Shown here one piece after another: positions 21,271-33,000 of a DNA stretch of 64,000 nt. The stretch spans positions 26,277,315-26,341,314 of the forward strand of contig NC_045141.1 of assembly GCF_008831285.2 (NCBI RefSeq). Reading direction: 5' to 3'. Both the position numbers and the translations under genes were made by a program. The stretch is from Nymphaea colorata. Taxonomy: Eukaryota; Streptophyta; Magnoliopsida; Nymphaeales; Nymphaeaceae. Under the pieces are notes generated by a model. That model saw only the letters and a program-made list of their open reading frames with translations. It ran no database searches and was not told the DNA's origin. The first letter of the stretch is position 1; every line of letters begins with the position of its first letter.

Positions 21271-23657
21271 TTGTTTCCGCTTTGAAGATTTTCTTAGGGA
21301 CCGGATTTTTCCTTCTCGGCGAATAAGTAATATGGAGCTATTGCTACCTACTAACCAAATCCCGAATTACAGACCCCATGTATGAACCATATTCCCACAA
21401 GAACGTGGCAAACAGTGAGGAAAACCCATCAGACCCTACCAGCTCAAATCAATCTGCAGAGGTGCATTCCCTGATGAGAACCAAACACAGGAAGATCAAT
21501 GATCTCCATCTGACAAATACGAAGACTACAAAAAAAAAAATGAAATCCGACAGTACCTCCATTAGGTCTCACTGTTGCTTGTTCCAAAAGAGAAAACGAG
21601 GGATGATATTTTACACCTCCCGATTAAACGATCCAAAATTTCTGAAACCCCACCATCAAAATGAAAAAGAAAAAATCAATCCACGGCATCTTCCTTCTCC
21701 AAATGAAGCGTTATTAATTAAAGAAAGAAGGGCAAAAGCATAAAAGTAGGGGGATCAAGTGGAAGGAGAGCGTACACCCTAGTGACGCAGTTATCCTGAT
21801 TGCAGGTGATTTGGAACAAGGTACAAGGATTTACCAAAGTCGGATATCTGCAAGATGTTGGGATCGGTCAAGCTCCTTCTTGGAGCATAAACGGCGTCGC
21901 CTTCGGAATGGGCGAGAAGAAGGAGAAACAGAAAGGGATGCAGATCGCCCACCTTTCATGCTCCAACGGAAGAAACGGGGGAGCGGGAGAGAGCGCGCGC
22001 TTAACCGGCCGAAAGAACACAAAAAGAAGTTCTTGGTCGCACCGATGCCGCAAATTTTTAAGAAAAAGCATTTGGGTTCTAGTCCGACAGCGGAATCCCA
22101 TACAATCAAACGCGCACTAAGTTGCGCTTAACGGGGCTCGAATTAATAACTTGAAATGATAGAGAAACCCAAAGCAATTTGGCAGTGACAAATTGTGAGT
22201 TCATTTATCTATACCAATGTTTTTTATTATATTTAATATTAATCCTGCACTTTTTATTATATTTAATAGTTTAACTACATGATTACTTATATCCTAATAG
22301 CATAGTCTTTGGTTTATATTTCAATAATTACATTATCTTTTTTATTAATTTTAGAAATTTTTCCAAAAAATAATTATATTAATAATAAAAAACGAGTCCG
22401 CTTTCAACATTAAAGGTTAAGTGTGTTTTCTACTATTGCCAATTTGTTAGGTGTGTAATCAAATATTTCTTCAGCATTTTTATTGAAATATTAGCGCGCT
22501 AAAATCATTTTTTAAAATTGTATGTTACTTTAGTTTTTTCTTAATATATTCTTATTAGTATTTTAAACTATGTTCTCATTTCATTATACCTTAATATTAG
22601 CTCAAGTGAAAATTAAAGCTAATCTAAGGCTGATGAGGCATAAGCGTGCTTGCCCATGAAATGAGCTCCAACGGATCAAGTAGATCAGCCAGGAGCGGGC
22701 TCGAGTTGGCCAGATGGAAGCCAAAAAAATTCCTCGCATTGAACCAATCATCTTAAATTTTGAATCCATAACTCAAGAGTGATGAACAATTCAACTATTC
22801 AAGTTGAACCAGGCATGGTAAACTTACACCTTATGGCAGTTTTCCACAAGAATTTTCTCCTTTCCAGTTCTTTTATTTAATTTGTAGACAAAGATTCAAG
22901 CCCATAAATTTGCAATTCTGTAATTATGTTGCCTTTGTTGAAATAATGCACTATTTTCTATAATTTTCTTTTATACGAATACAAGTCGATGAATAATCCA
23001 TCTCTTTTTCCTTGCTTGTGGTTTACTCGTGAACAAGCTGCAAATGCCAAAAAAGTTTGCAGATCACCAAGCTTTTCTAAATAATTATCTTCTTTCTCTC
23101 CTGATTATGCACATAATAAAGTGATTGGGGAGTTTATTTCATCCGGGCCAAATCCTTGTTCGCTTTAATTAATAAGAAACCAAGATACAGTCACCGAAAC
23201 AACTAATGTAAAACGATCGCTACCTTTTAATTAGTTTCTTTCTCATTAATTGCATAGAACCTGATACGTATGAACTATGTCGCCCAAGCCAGAGCACATT
23301 TGATTATGGTTAGAAAAGAAAAACAATCTCTAAGACGTTTTATTAGCAGAAAATATGCAGACCCAAAAAGAACAACTACCAGAAAATGATTCGACAATGG
23401 CCAAATTGAAGAAATTTATCCAAGTTGGGTTTGCAAGATTCATTTGCAGGTTTAGCATGTTGCATTCAGCAAGACTACATAAGTGAGAGAGAGAAAGATT
23501 TCCAAGAAGTAGTTCTATTATTTAGGGAAGATAGCAGAACTAGAAAAGCAGCAGAACATCTAAAAACTCCACTCATCAGCACGAGAGGTTGGTGGGGAGA
23601 ATGCTATATGTCTGAACCTGCGTACATTGGAAGTTGGAACTGTTTATATGTGTAAGC
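21271..23657. other. Shared flank between O-fucosyltransferase (5') and beta-expansin (3')
   Basis: The left part holds the O-fucosyltransferase promoter and 5' leader (a GC-richer stretch at 21800-22130 may be transcribed leader). From 22140 on it is AT-rich and unremarkable. The right end is the beta-expansin 3' flank. ORFs here are short and resemble nothing known. Confidence 0.5.
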
Positions 23658-26412
23658 TTAATAGCCATAGTTGACAGGGGAATAGTAGGTTGCACCAGGC
23701 GTCCACCCTGCCGGAATGACATGCCGGGCCACCAAGGTCTCCCGGGAGTTGAGAGAGGTCAGGCGGATCGAGAATGGCGCTTGCAGAGAATAGCCAGCGT
23801 TGAGCATCCAATTGGCGCCCCATGACTGTTGCATTGGCATCCACTCATTGGACAGAAGAGAGTCTCTCTGCGACTCCTGCAAGCTGACGCCGGCGAGGTC
23901 GCCATCGCCGTCTTCGAACTCGATCACTACTGAGAAGTAGTAAGGGTTCGAGCCCACGTCCACATGGAAGGCCACCTTCCTGCCGCTGTACTCACAGGGC
24001 ACCCTGCATATGTAAATTATCGTGATCAATGTTGTGCCTGGTCTCCAGATCGTGAACTTGGTCACGTTTCAAACCCAAACTGGAACTGTTCAAGAACTTG
24101 GTCGAGCACTTTCAACTGAAAGGGATGGGGGAAAGAGAATTTTACAGTGACCAGGAATTTTCCGAACAATAAGAAACTGGCGCCGTGATCAAAGGTGAAC
24201 CAAACATTCTCTTTGAGGAGCTACCCTAATCAAAAGTCAACTAAAGTTATATGCTGCAAACCCTTAATTTCCGACTCTATTGTCTTTTTGTAGACCAATC
24301 TAATTTGTCATGTTGTTTATGATGATCAGGATCAAGAATTTGTATGTTTTTTTTTTATTTCTTGTAGCGTAGCTTGAAGTTCTTATTATGTATTAATTTC
24401 TCGAGCTATTCGCTACAATTAATTAAACACGATCTTTTTCATGTGCATGAGAGATTTTCGGAGACTAATGACGTCGGTTTGTCATTTCATTGCCTTGTTA
24501 ACGCCCGGAAAGAGGGAAAATATTAATGGTGGAATATGAAATTGTCCTTTCTGTAATAGTTTATGTAGTGGTGCATCATACTATCTGGTGAAAAAGATTG
24601 TAGAAAATTTGTTTTTGTTCTCGCTTCTTTACTTGAACAACCTTTCCTATTGTAGACCGGAGATTATGGAGTTATTGCTTTTGATTGAGTAAATTGGCTC
24701 CAACTTGGTAGAACTGTTTGGGAACAACTTCCCTTGAGGAGAAAGCAGACACCTCGAATATGAACTGCTCATGAACTACCAACCTATATTGGTGTGAATT
24801 CAGTTTTACAGATGGAGCCATATTAAACATATATATCGCTTCATGGCTTGTTCTTTCCGCCGACAGGATGACGCTTAATCATCGCATATCTGTTAATGAA
24901 TTTGATCATAATCGGATGACTAATGACCAGACAAGCGTATACATCTGTTTTATCAGAATTTAGAAGAAACAGAAACTGAAGTATAAAAATCCCGTTGTGG
25001 ACAGTCCACGGTGTATACTCCTCTGAGTTTACAGTTAGCCATCTCCCTCTCTCTCTTAACATGCAACATGAGAAAGTAATAAGAAAGCATGATAATATAC
25101 CTTGAGAATTGTATAGGCAAGATGCCTGCATTTCTTAACTCGTCTGCTTTGCCGGGCAGGGCCATGGCGCCAAAAGCGGTGCCACTGAGATCAAAATGGA
25201 CGGTCTCAGAGAGGCAGCCAGGACACTCATCTGCTATCACCACCCTCACTGGTCTCCCCGAGCACAAGGAGCGATCCGTGCACCTCACCTACAAAACATC
25301 ATCATTCAAATGGCAGTCTTAATTAATGACAAATACCATCCATCTCACCTCATCCCTTTCTGTTCTCTCTTCCCTTGAGGGAAGCTTCTTCTTTTTTTTT
25401 TTCCTTCGTAAGTCATGGAAGCAATCAAATAGCAGGAGCCAATGGCTTACTGTAGTACTTCAGGATAGAAAGAGATTTTTATTTTCAGACGAAATCTTCA
25501 TTACAATTACTTTTAAAGGTAACTAAGTTTAAGATTGTGTTTCTGCGGTGACTAACTGTGCATATATATAATATATAGTCCTCCAAAAGATCAGGGTGCA
25601 GGTTATTTAATTAGTTCACCCTTGTTTCGAGCTACCATCATTCAGATAGCTGAGATTGAATTAGACCATACGCATATTTTAGTTAAGTTTCAGAGAATGC
25701 AATTCTATGGTAAGCCATATTCTCACAATTACAATAAATTGCTGGCAAGTATCACCTGGTAGCAGGCACCGCATCCTTTGCCGGCCTTGAAAAGAGAAGG
25801 GCCACCTGCCGCTATCATGGAAGAGAAAGGAGCCAGCCCCACTGCACTTCCATACCCACAAGCTCCACCTGCACAGCATACAAATAAACCCCATCCTCCT
25901 CAATGCACAATAAAGCCATCTATAATTAGACACAGCCCAGTGAGCTAGAGAGAGGAATCCTCTCTCTCTCTCTCTCTCTTCGTGACCAATAGAACATTAC
26001 AGATGCAAGAATACAGATGCAAGAAACGTCGCCATGCATGAAGTGGCTAACTTTAGGTTCGTTATAAGTACAAGTTTCTGCTGGCTACAACTATATTAGC
26101 ATCAACTTGGCCGTATTTAATTTTCCTCCGATGCCTAGAACTGTCGATCTCAGGTATACGTGTAGCTATTCTCCGGCCATCCGTGGTGAACGTTTGTCAT
26201 CACGAAATATATTTATTACCTTCACTGCCGTCTCCCCTGGCTTCTCCATACCACGTTGCTCCGGCAGGGAACCACCAGTGTCTTCTGTTATCGGATAACG
26301 CGAAATGCCTCGGATAGAAGCCAAAGCAGACGGGAGAAAAAAGAAGTTGGGACGTGAACATGAAGAAGAGAAGCATACTGAAGGACGTCATTCGGACGGC
26401 GGAGCAAGCCAT
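23658..26412 (-). CDS. EXPB: Beta-expansin
   Basis: Four exons: 26412-26220, 25868-25756, 25288-25101, 24003-23658; phases join to 279 aa. Secreted cell-wall loosening protein. Residues 1-31 ([19 protein letters not shown]...) are a signal peptide. Domain 1 (six-stranded barrel, GH45-like) starts at [14 protein letters not shown], followed by [11 protein letters not shown], the cysteine pattern [16 protein letters not shown] and the HFD motif in [13 protein letters not shown]. Domain 2 (CBM63, grass-pollen-allergen type) has [36 protein letters not shown] and VIPAGWTPG. The start at 26412 was chosen because a TATA box at about 26493-26502 would place transcription downstream of the ATG at 26496. 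The exon pattern and HFD/TWYG motifs fit the EXPB rather than the EXPA subfamily. No defect seen. Confidence 0.95.
25963..25979. repeat. (CT)n microsatellite in expansin intron 1
   Basis: Short (TC)n run inside the first beta-expansin intron, seen directly. Confidence 0.85.
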
Positions 26413-26492
26413 GCCCTTACTGCGGCCTAGAAAACCGTAGCAAGTTTGGGAAGTTCTAAGAAGCTCAATGCGAGATGAAGGTGTTCGGGCCG

Positions 26493-26502
26493 CCATTTAT
26501 AG
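26493..26502 (-). promoter_or_regulatory. TATA box of the beta-expansin gene
   Basis: The minus strand reads CTATAAATGG about 80-90 bases before the chosen ATG (26412). Its position argues against the longer ORF start at 26496. Confidence 0.65.
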
Positions 26503-27264
26503 AGTGGCAATGGTGCCATTCTCACACAACAACGTAGACTAACGAGCTAACTGGTTTTTGGCTGTTGCCCCCACTCACATGGCTATAGTCAGCCAGTATA
26601 GCAATTTAGGGAGAGAAAGAGAGATTTTGTTTGTCCTACTCACATGTTTAATCGGTCAGAGTGGAATTGGACCTCAAACTGAAAATGGAAAAAGTCCCAC
26701 CACGTGCTGGCTGTAAACAATCATATAATATTCGAGTTTGTTAGATTGAGGAAAGTATATAATGCCATGGCGCAATAAAGTCTTTCATCTTTTGTGTTGG
26801 TGTATGTCGGTGGAGTTTCTGGTTTGTAATGGGACCGAAAACTGCGGGCTGCCGACAAGCAGCAGGAATTGAACTTGAAGCTGATCAGTAGACTTGGATA
26901 AGCAATCCCTTGCGAACAATTCCATGGCTTAAACACAAGAAGAATTTTCCATCATCCAAGGAAGCAGCTCCGATATAGCAGCCTAATTACACCATTGGCT
27001 CGATGGGCTCAGGTTTGTCGTGGACAGAATCCTAACCCAGGTGGATATGGAAGTCCTCGGCCGCAAGAAGAGTCAGAATACCAGTGTGTCGTTTCTATGG
27101 AAGCGTGCGTCACATTGCTCTATGGTGGATGGTGGGGCTTTTCCATACTTGACCAAATGAATGACCACGCCGAGCTTTCATCTCCGCCATCGGAGCCGTT
27201 GATGGCGGTTTTTAGCCGTTGTAATTCCACCCCTGGATATCCGGGGGATTACAATTGACTCTTT

Positions 27265-27332
27265 GTCCGCACGCTAATCCAACCGCCAATAAAATAATGT
27301 CCGTGTGCTAATCCAACCGCCAATAAAGTAAC
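27265..27332. repeat. 34-bp tandem duplication
   Basis: GTCCG...GCTAATCCAACCGCCAATAAA occurs at 27265-27298 and again from 27299, with a few changes. The second copy may be short of the last bases. Confidence 0.75.
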
Positions 27333-27382
27333 TTCGTTAGGTACAGGAAGGGGCGGCCATTATCCTGCCATTGGCTTCGAAA

Positions 27383-27385
<3 letters not shown>

Positions 27386-27435
<50 letters not shown>
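27386..27435. repeat. (AT)n microsatellite
   Basis: About 25 AT units in a row. Confidence 0.9.
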
Positions 27436-27438
<3 letters not shown>

Positions 27439-27813
27439 CATGTTTTCAACCATTCACAGCCATCCAAGTGAAAACCGTTGGATCAATATATAGTGGAAAA
27501 AAATGTGTGAATTGATATGAATGATGAAAATATTCATCATTTTTTTTTCTCTCATTTAGCCATCACGACTATAAATAAGTTAGGTGACTTTAGATACATT
27601 AATTTTTACAAACACATTGTTATCATACCTTTATATATTAGACTTTGGTAAGAATCATCTAAGCCATCGATTTCATTGCTACCAAGTGGTGAAAATGAAG
27701 TCTAGTTTTTTCAATAATTCAAAATGCTCATCAAAGGAAAAAAGAGAACAAAAATAAACGGGTTTTCATGAACGAAGCTCTCCCAACAAAGTTGATGTCT
27801 GAAAATATGATAG

Positions 27814-27814
<1 letters not shown>

Positions 27815-27879
<65 letters not shown>
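27815..27879. repeat. (AT)n microsatellite
   Basis: About 32 AT units in a row; one of the longest simple repeats in the window. Reading frames across it are artefacts. Confidence 0.9.
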
Positions 27880-27884
<5 letters not shown>

Positions 27885-28772
27885 GCAATTTGTCCTTTTC
27901 TAACCTTGCTTCCTCTTGTGTCTGGTTTACGTTTGAAAATGGTGGGGGGTCGACCCACCTTTTGAACTTTTGCAGGCCTCCAGTGCCCCTGAGAAACCCC
28001 TTTCGGGACGTTCAGTTGACGCTAAGGCCATTACTAGATCTTGATTTTAGCATCGAAACAAGTCATTTTCTCAATTAGTTATAATGGTAAGGCCGTGTCC
28101 GCAACATACTTTTACTACCATCGTCCAAACAGTTCATTTTTAAATGCAGTAATTTAACACGGGTTTTTTGGGCATCTTCCTCCTACCAACTCCAGACAGT
28201 TAAGTCTAATAAGACATACTTTAGCTACCATTAGTGTAAAAAGTAGAACATTTCTGTTCAGAATTCAAAAACCCCGAATTTTACTAACTCTCTGAAAATC
28301 AATGTCTGTTGCAAATGTACGCGCACTTTGAAGCCCATTACAGCCAGAATTGCAGGTCATGAGCGAGCTTAAGGTTTACCTATTTATCTTAGGGTTGTGA
28401 CCACGACCTTTCAATAGCATTCAGCAGACGATAAAATGGTTGCCAAGATTCTCCTACGAACAGATTTGCCACTAGTTACCAAGCTGTTGTAGCGGGACAG
28501 GTACAATAAGAGGATAACAAGTCGGATAACATATACCCATCAGCCTCCTCTTGATAGAAAATAGTTTCGACAAACGCAGCGACGATGACACCAATAGATG
28601 CTGATTTGTCGTATTTCCAGATAGATGCACAAACTTTCAAACTGAAGCTCTGCCATTTCATTTATAGAATAATATCGAATTGTCCAATATTCCTTTGGCA
28701 AATTATCATTATACTACTCAAAAAGGTCAATTTGGTTCTAACATAAGCAGCAGCTAGCAATCAGGACCAGGC

Positions 28773-30009
28773 CTATAATCTAGAGAACCTAAACTGCTGT
28801 TTAATAAGAGGCCTCACATATTCATAGTAACCATCTGGCACAACTGAATCATTCAGGGGCTCCTTCCACGCCTCTTGATACAGAGCTGGATAGACATTGC
28901 CATCATACCGGCCTAAGGTTGAACCCAGATAATGGTCGGTATAGTTAAATGCATCAACTAAGGCCACAGCATTGGGACGTACCTGCAAAAAACACAAATC
29001 GAACAAGAGTACAAAAAACCCCTATGCTTAGTCACAGATGAAGCAAGTATTGGAGAAAGTCAAGAGGACAGTGCACAGGCCCAAAGAGTATAGCTCAATG
29101 TAGTAGACCTGTCAACTGATTGTATACGCTCTTAGAACAATTCTAAGATTGTAACCCTTAGTTTGAGCATTCCATACCTGAGAATAGAGAGACCTCAGCT
29201 GCTCATTGGCAAGAAGACCTTGTTCAGGAGTGATGCAGCTGGTTGAAAGGAAATCACCCAAATGTTGATGAAGAAGATGGAGACAATAGATGTTGCAAAG
29301 CACCTGGAGCTGCCGTTTAACTCCCTCCCCAGGTATATCTTGCTGCAACTTTTCAATAAACCTGAATTTCAAGAGGAAAAGAAAGAGGTAAGTTGAATAT
29401 TTCTCACCATCATAACCCCACTGTAACACGTGCAGTATAAACCTAACGCTCAAGCCAAAGACCATTAAGGATCTGAATGCTCAAGAAAAGCAAAAGCTAA
29501 AGTTGACAAAGTTGCTAACAATAGACTATAAGGAAATAAAGACAAGACCACTAGCAATGGAAAAATATATCTTTAACAAACAACAATCTATCGGCCCAAG
29601 TTCAAGTAGGATGGGGTAAGTGAACATTAGTTTTTTCCCATGTTGACTAGGACAAGAAAGAGAGCAAGATTAGCAGACCCGAACTTTTACGTACCAATGT
29701 AAAATTCCATCAAACCAACATTTTTTCTTGTAAGCACACCATCATCAGTATACCGACAAAGCTGCCAAATGGATACGTTGGTCTCTATTGCAACGCTAAT
29801 GAAACACCAGGGGGCCTGATCCCAAACTTGACAACATAGCCACCGAAACATATACAGCTTTACTTGGGATCAAACCAATTCTGTCAGAGATGTCGCTCCC
29901 GAATCCTAGGGTGGACACATGCCCATTCTGAATAGAGTGCTTTCGACAAAGATAATGCAGTGAGAGTGGACAACGCCCTCACCGAGTAGACTGTGCCTAC
30001 CAACCTACA

Positions 30010-30041
<32 letters not shown>

Positions 30042-33000
30042 GGCAGTTCAATGCTTTCCCATTCAAGGATTTTGATCTGTCTTTTGGGTTTTGGTCACTT
30101 CCAATTGAAATTTAATTTCCCTTAGTTGGACATCTACTTTTTTGGAGCTTATCCATTAATTATTGTATTGGACTACTGCTTGTGTTAATATACACTGATT
30201 GCCTTTCTTGTTTATTGCAGAAAAGGATTTTCGTGGTGTTTAAAAAAAATAAGTCTTCTATGGCAATCTTGTGGCATCTTAGACCTGGATCTAAATTGAT
30301 AAATTATGCAAGCAACTATTTCTTTTGGAGAACTTTGCAGTTGTCATTTTTCTAGGCAAGTATGATAACAAAATAATTTTAACTTTCACTTCATGTTTCC
30401 TTTTTTTTAACCATATGATTATGCTGGCCCTATTATAGATTCCAGGCTCTGCAACTGCTCCTTGATTGCTTTTAAGAGATTGTCATAAACAGATCAAATG
30501 ACCAATATCTGGATCATGATCAATAAATTTCCTTCAATCCAGTGCCAGAGCCAGAAATTTAGTGACAAGGGCACTAAATATATAATTTTCAATTTAAGCG
30601 GGCACTAATATGTAAATATGTGAACTGATAGTGAGGTTCTTGAAAAATTAGGGGGCTTATGTCCCCCACTTATATGTGGATCCATATTGCTTCAATCCAA
30701 CAAAAAAGTACTATCCTCTTCCTGAAACTCATGGAGGATTCCCATCACATGCGGGAACAGTAGCCAAGCGGTCACACACCCAGTAAATGTGTTGAAGATT
30801 TTCTACGAAGGCAAGAATCCTGCCTCTTCCACGTGTAGAAATAAAAACAAAGGGAACTTGATAGGTTAAATTGTTTTCCTGAGAATCAGACATCGGGATA
30901 TGGCAACAAAGGTCCAGTCCTAGCCAGAGAGGTAGGTTAAGAATTTCAACCCAAACACAATTTAATTCAATAACCAGAGAATCTCCTGGCATGATCTAGT
31001 TGTGGTCTGCCTAATTCAATTTTGTAATTCAAGAAAAAGGAAAAATGAAGGATCAATCAATGATGTATGGTAGATGGTATCAGGTTGACCATGCAATCAC
31101 AAAATGTAGTACTAAGAACACATGAATACTTCAAAACAAAAAACTGCCTCAACCATCTTTAAAATTTTGAGGTTCTTCCAAACCTATGGTATTTCTGAAG
31201 AAATAAACTTCAGAAAAACATTAACTACTTAAATTGCCAATGAAAAAAAAAAATTCAAAGTTAAAGATGAGAACATACTTGGAAACGACAATCAATTGAC
31301 AGTGTGCAATTGCCATCTCCAGTAGGTCAGCAGAGAGCTCAGCAAAGCCTGCAAAAAAGGAAAATTTCAATTTTTATGTAATATATCTATATATATATAT
31401 ATATATATATATACAGGTGGACCCTATGTACAGTGGAGATCTCCTCTGAAGAGAGCGGCTATTATCACACATGCTGGAGGAATCCAGCCCTCCTATATAT
31501 ATATATATATTTATATATATCTTCCAATGAACATGAGCACGCATGATACATGTCACTTTTTATTTTCGATGCAATAGTGCCATTGTTTGCAGTCTAACCT
31601 AATCCTCAAGTCCAAGCTAACCATTAACGTCAATCCTCTCTTGGATTCTAGTGTTAATCAAGCCTATCACCTTGACTGATCAAAACCAAAGCTTCCTCCT
31701 TACTTTGACTCTCACATCTTGTCGAACCTAGCTCAGATGCCCAAACATCTTTTATATTCCAAATCTCTAGCATTCTATGTCATACATATGGATAATTCTT
31801 GATTTCACCCAAATACAGAATCTGATAACTTTTCACCAGAAATTAGTTTTCTAGAAAAAATTATACTAAGTATATCAATGACTCTGTGACTCATAGATCA
31901 AGAAGATAAACTGTCAAAAACCTGCTTTGGAAAGCAGTCTGCATACTCAAAGAAACATGGCACGCAAACAAGAACCCTCAAGATGATAATTCCATAAACT
32001 ACATATTAAGCTTGAACTAGTTAAATAATATGGAAGAAAAGAAACAGAAATCACCATCTTCTGGGTTTGCTGCACTTCCAATCTGCCGGGCACAAACAAC
32101 AGCTAATCTTGTTGCCCTTGCTTCAAATACCTCCAAGATGACCTCAGGCTTCAGCCAGTCTTCAGCTGTAGAACAGCATCAGAAGATGTAGTTAAGGAGC
32201 CACAAAATGTAGTATTGATAACATGAGCACCATGAAGTCATCTTTTTGTAGATTGACATGCAATACATGGTATCAACAAGCAAGATGTGAGATCCACAAC
32301 AAGAAAATGATAGCAGCAATATAGTAACGTTTCCAGCCAAGTTTTCAAAATTTCTAAAAGCGCCTCCAGGAATACGAGCACTTTAGAAAGACAAGCATGA
32401 TACCTCTTATTCATGGATCATTTCTTTACTACACTATATGCAAAGTTAAGCTCCCACTGCCTACCCAATCTTTGCTTTCATCATTTTGCTTTTTTCAAAG
32501 CAAGGTGTTCCACCATAATAACACCAACTTAAAATCAAGAGTGCCAACTCCATAGAATCAATTAACTAACACCATCAGTGTGTTTCCCCACTAGTAGTTC
32601 GTTTTGCTTTCAGGAGGAAGAACCTCATGAGGCCCTACACAGGCACTCACAAAAAGCCAATGCACTCATGTTGCACCTATAGCCACACCAGCATTTGTTT
32701 TGCAATCTATCTCCTTCATCTGACTCCAAAAGGGGGAACAGGAAGGAGACATATCACCACCCTGGCACATGCATCTAGATGAGAGACAAATGCATCAATG
32801 AGGAGAGAGATAGAAAGGGAGAAGTCTGATGGACCCATGTCCAGAACCATTGATCATTAATATGTCCATGTCTGTGTGATTGAGAAGGGAGAGGAGGTGT
32901 ATGACTGTAAGCTGTAACCATGTCACTGCACCTGAGTTTGTGAGAATGTGCATATTTGCAGCCTCATCACCTAGTATGAGCCATATCCAACCATTTCCTC

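Larger units (their letters stand above)
26503..28772. other. Intergenic between beta-expansin and ACX1
   Basis: Contains the expansin promoter at the left, a 34-bp tandem duplication (27265-27332) and two long (AT)n tracts. The right end is the ACX1 3' untranslated region and flank. No gene is supported. Confidence 0.6.

Noticed and set aside
27731-27965. Open frames on both strands through the (AT)n tract
   Set aside because: They consist of Tyr-Ile repeats produced by the microsatellite.
30729-30992. 87-codon minus-strand ORF in ACX1 intron 12 with VWVEILNLPLWLG, recalling a LINE ORF1 segment
   Set aside because: The similarity is limited to a few residues, with no neighbouring LINE domains, so chance is more likely.
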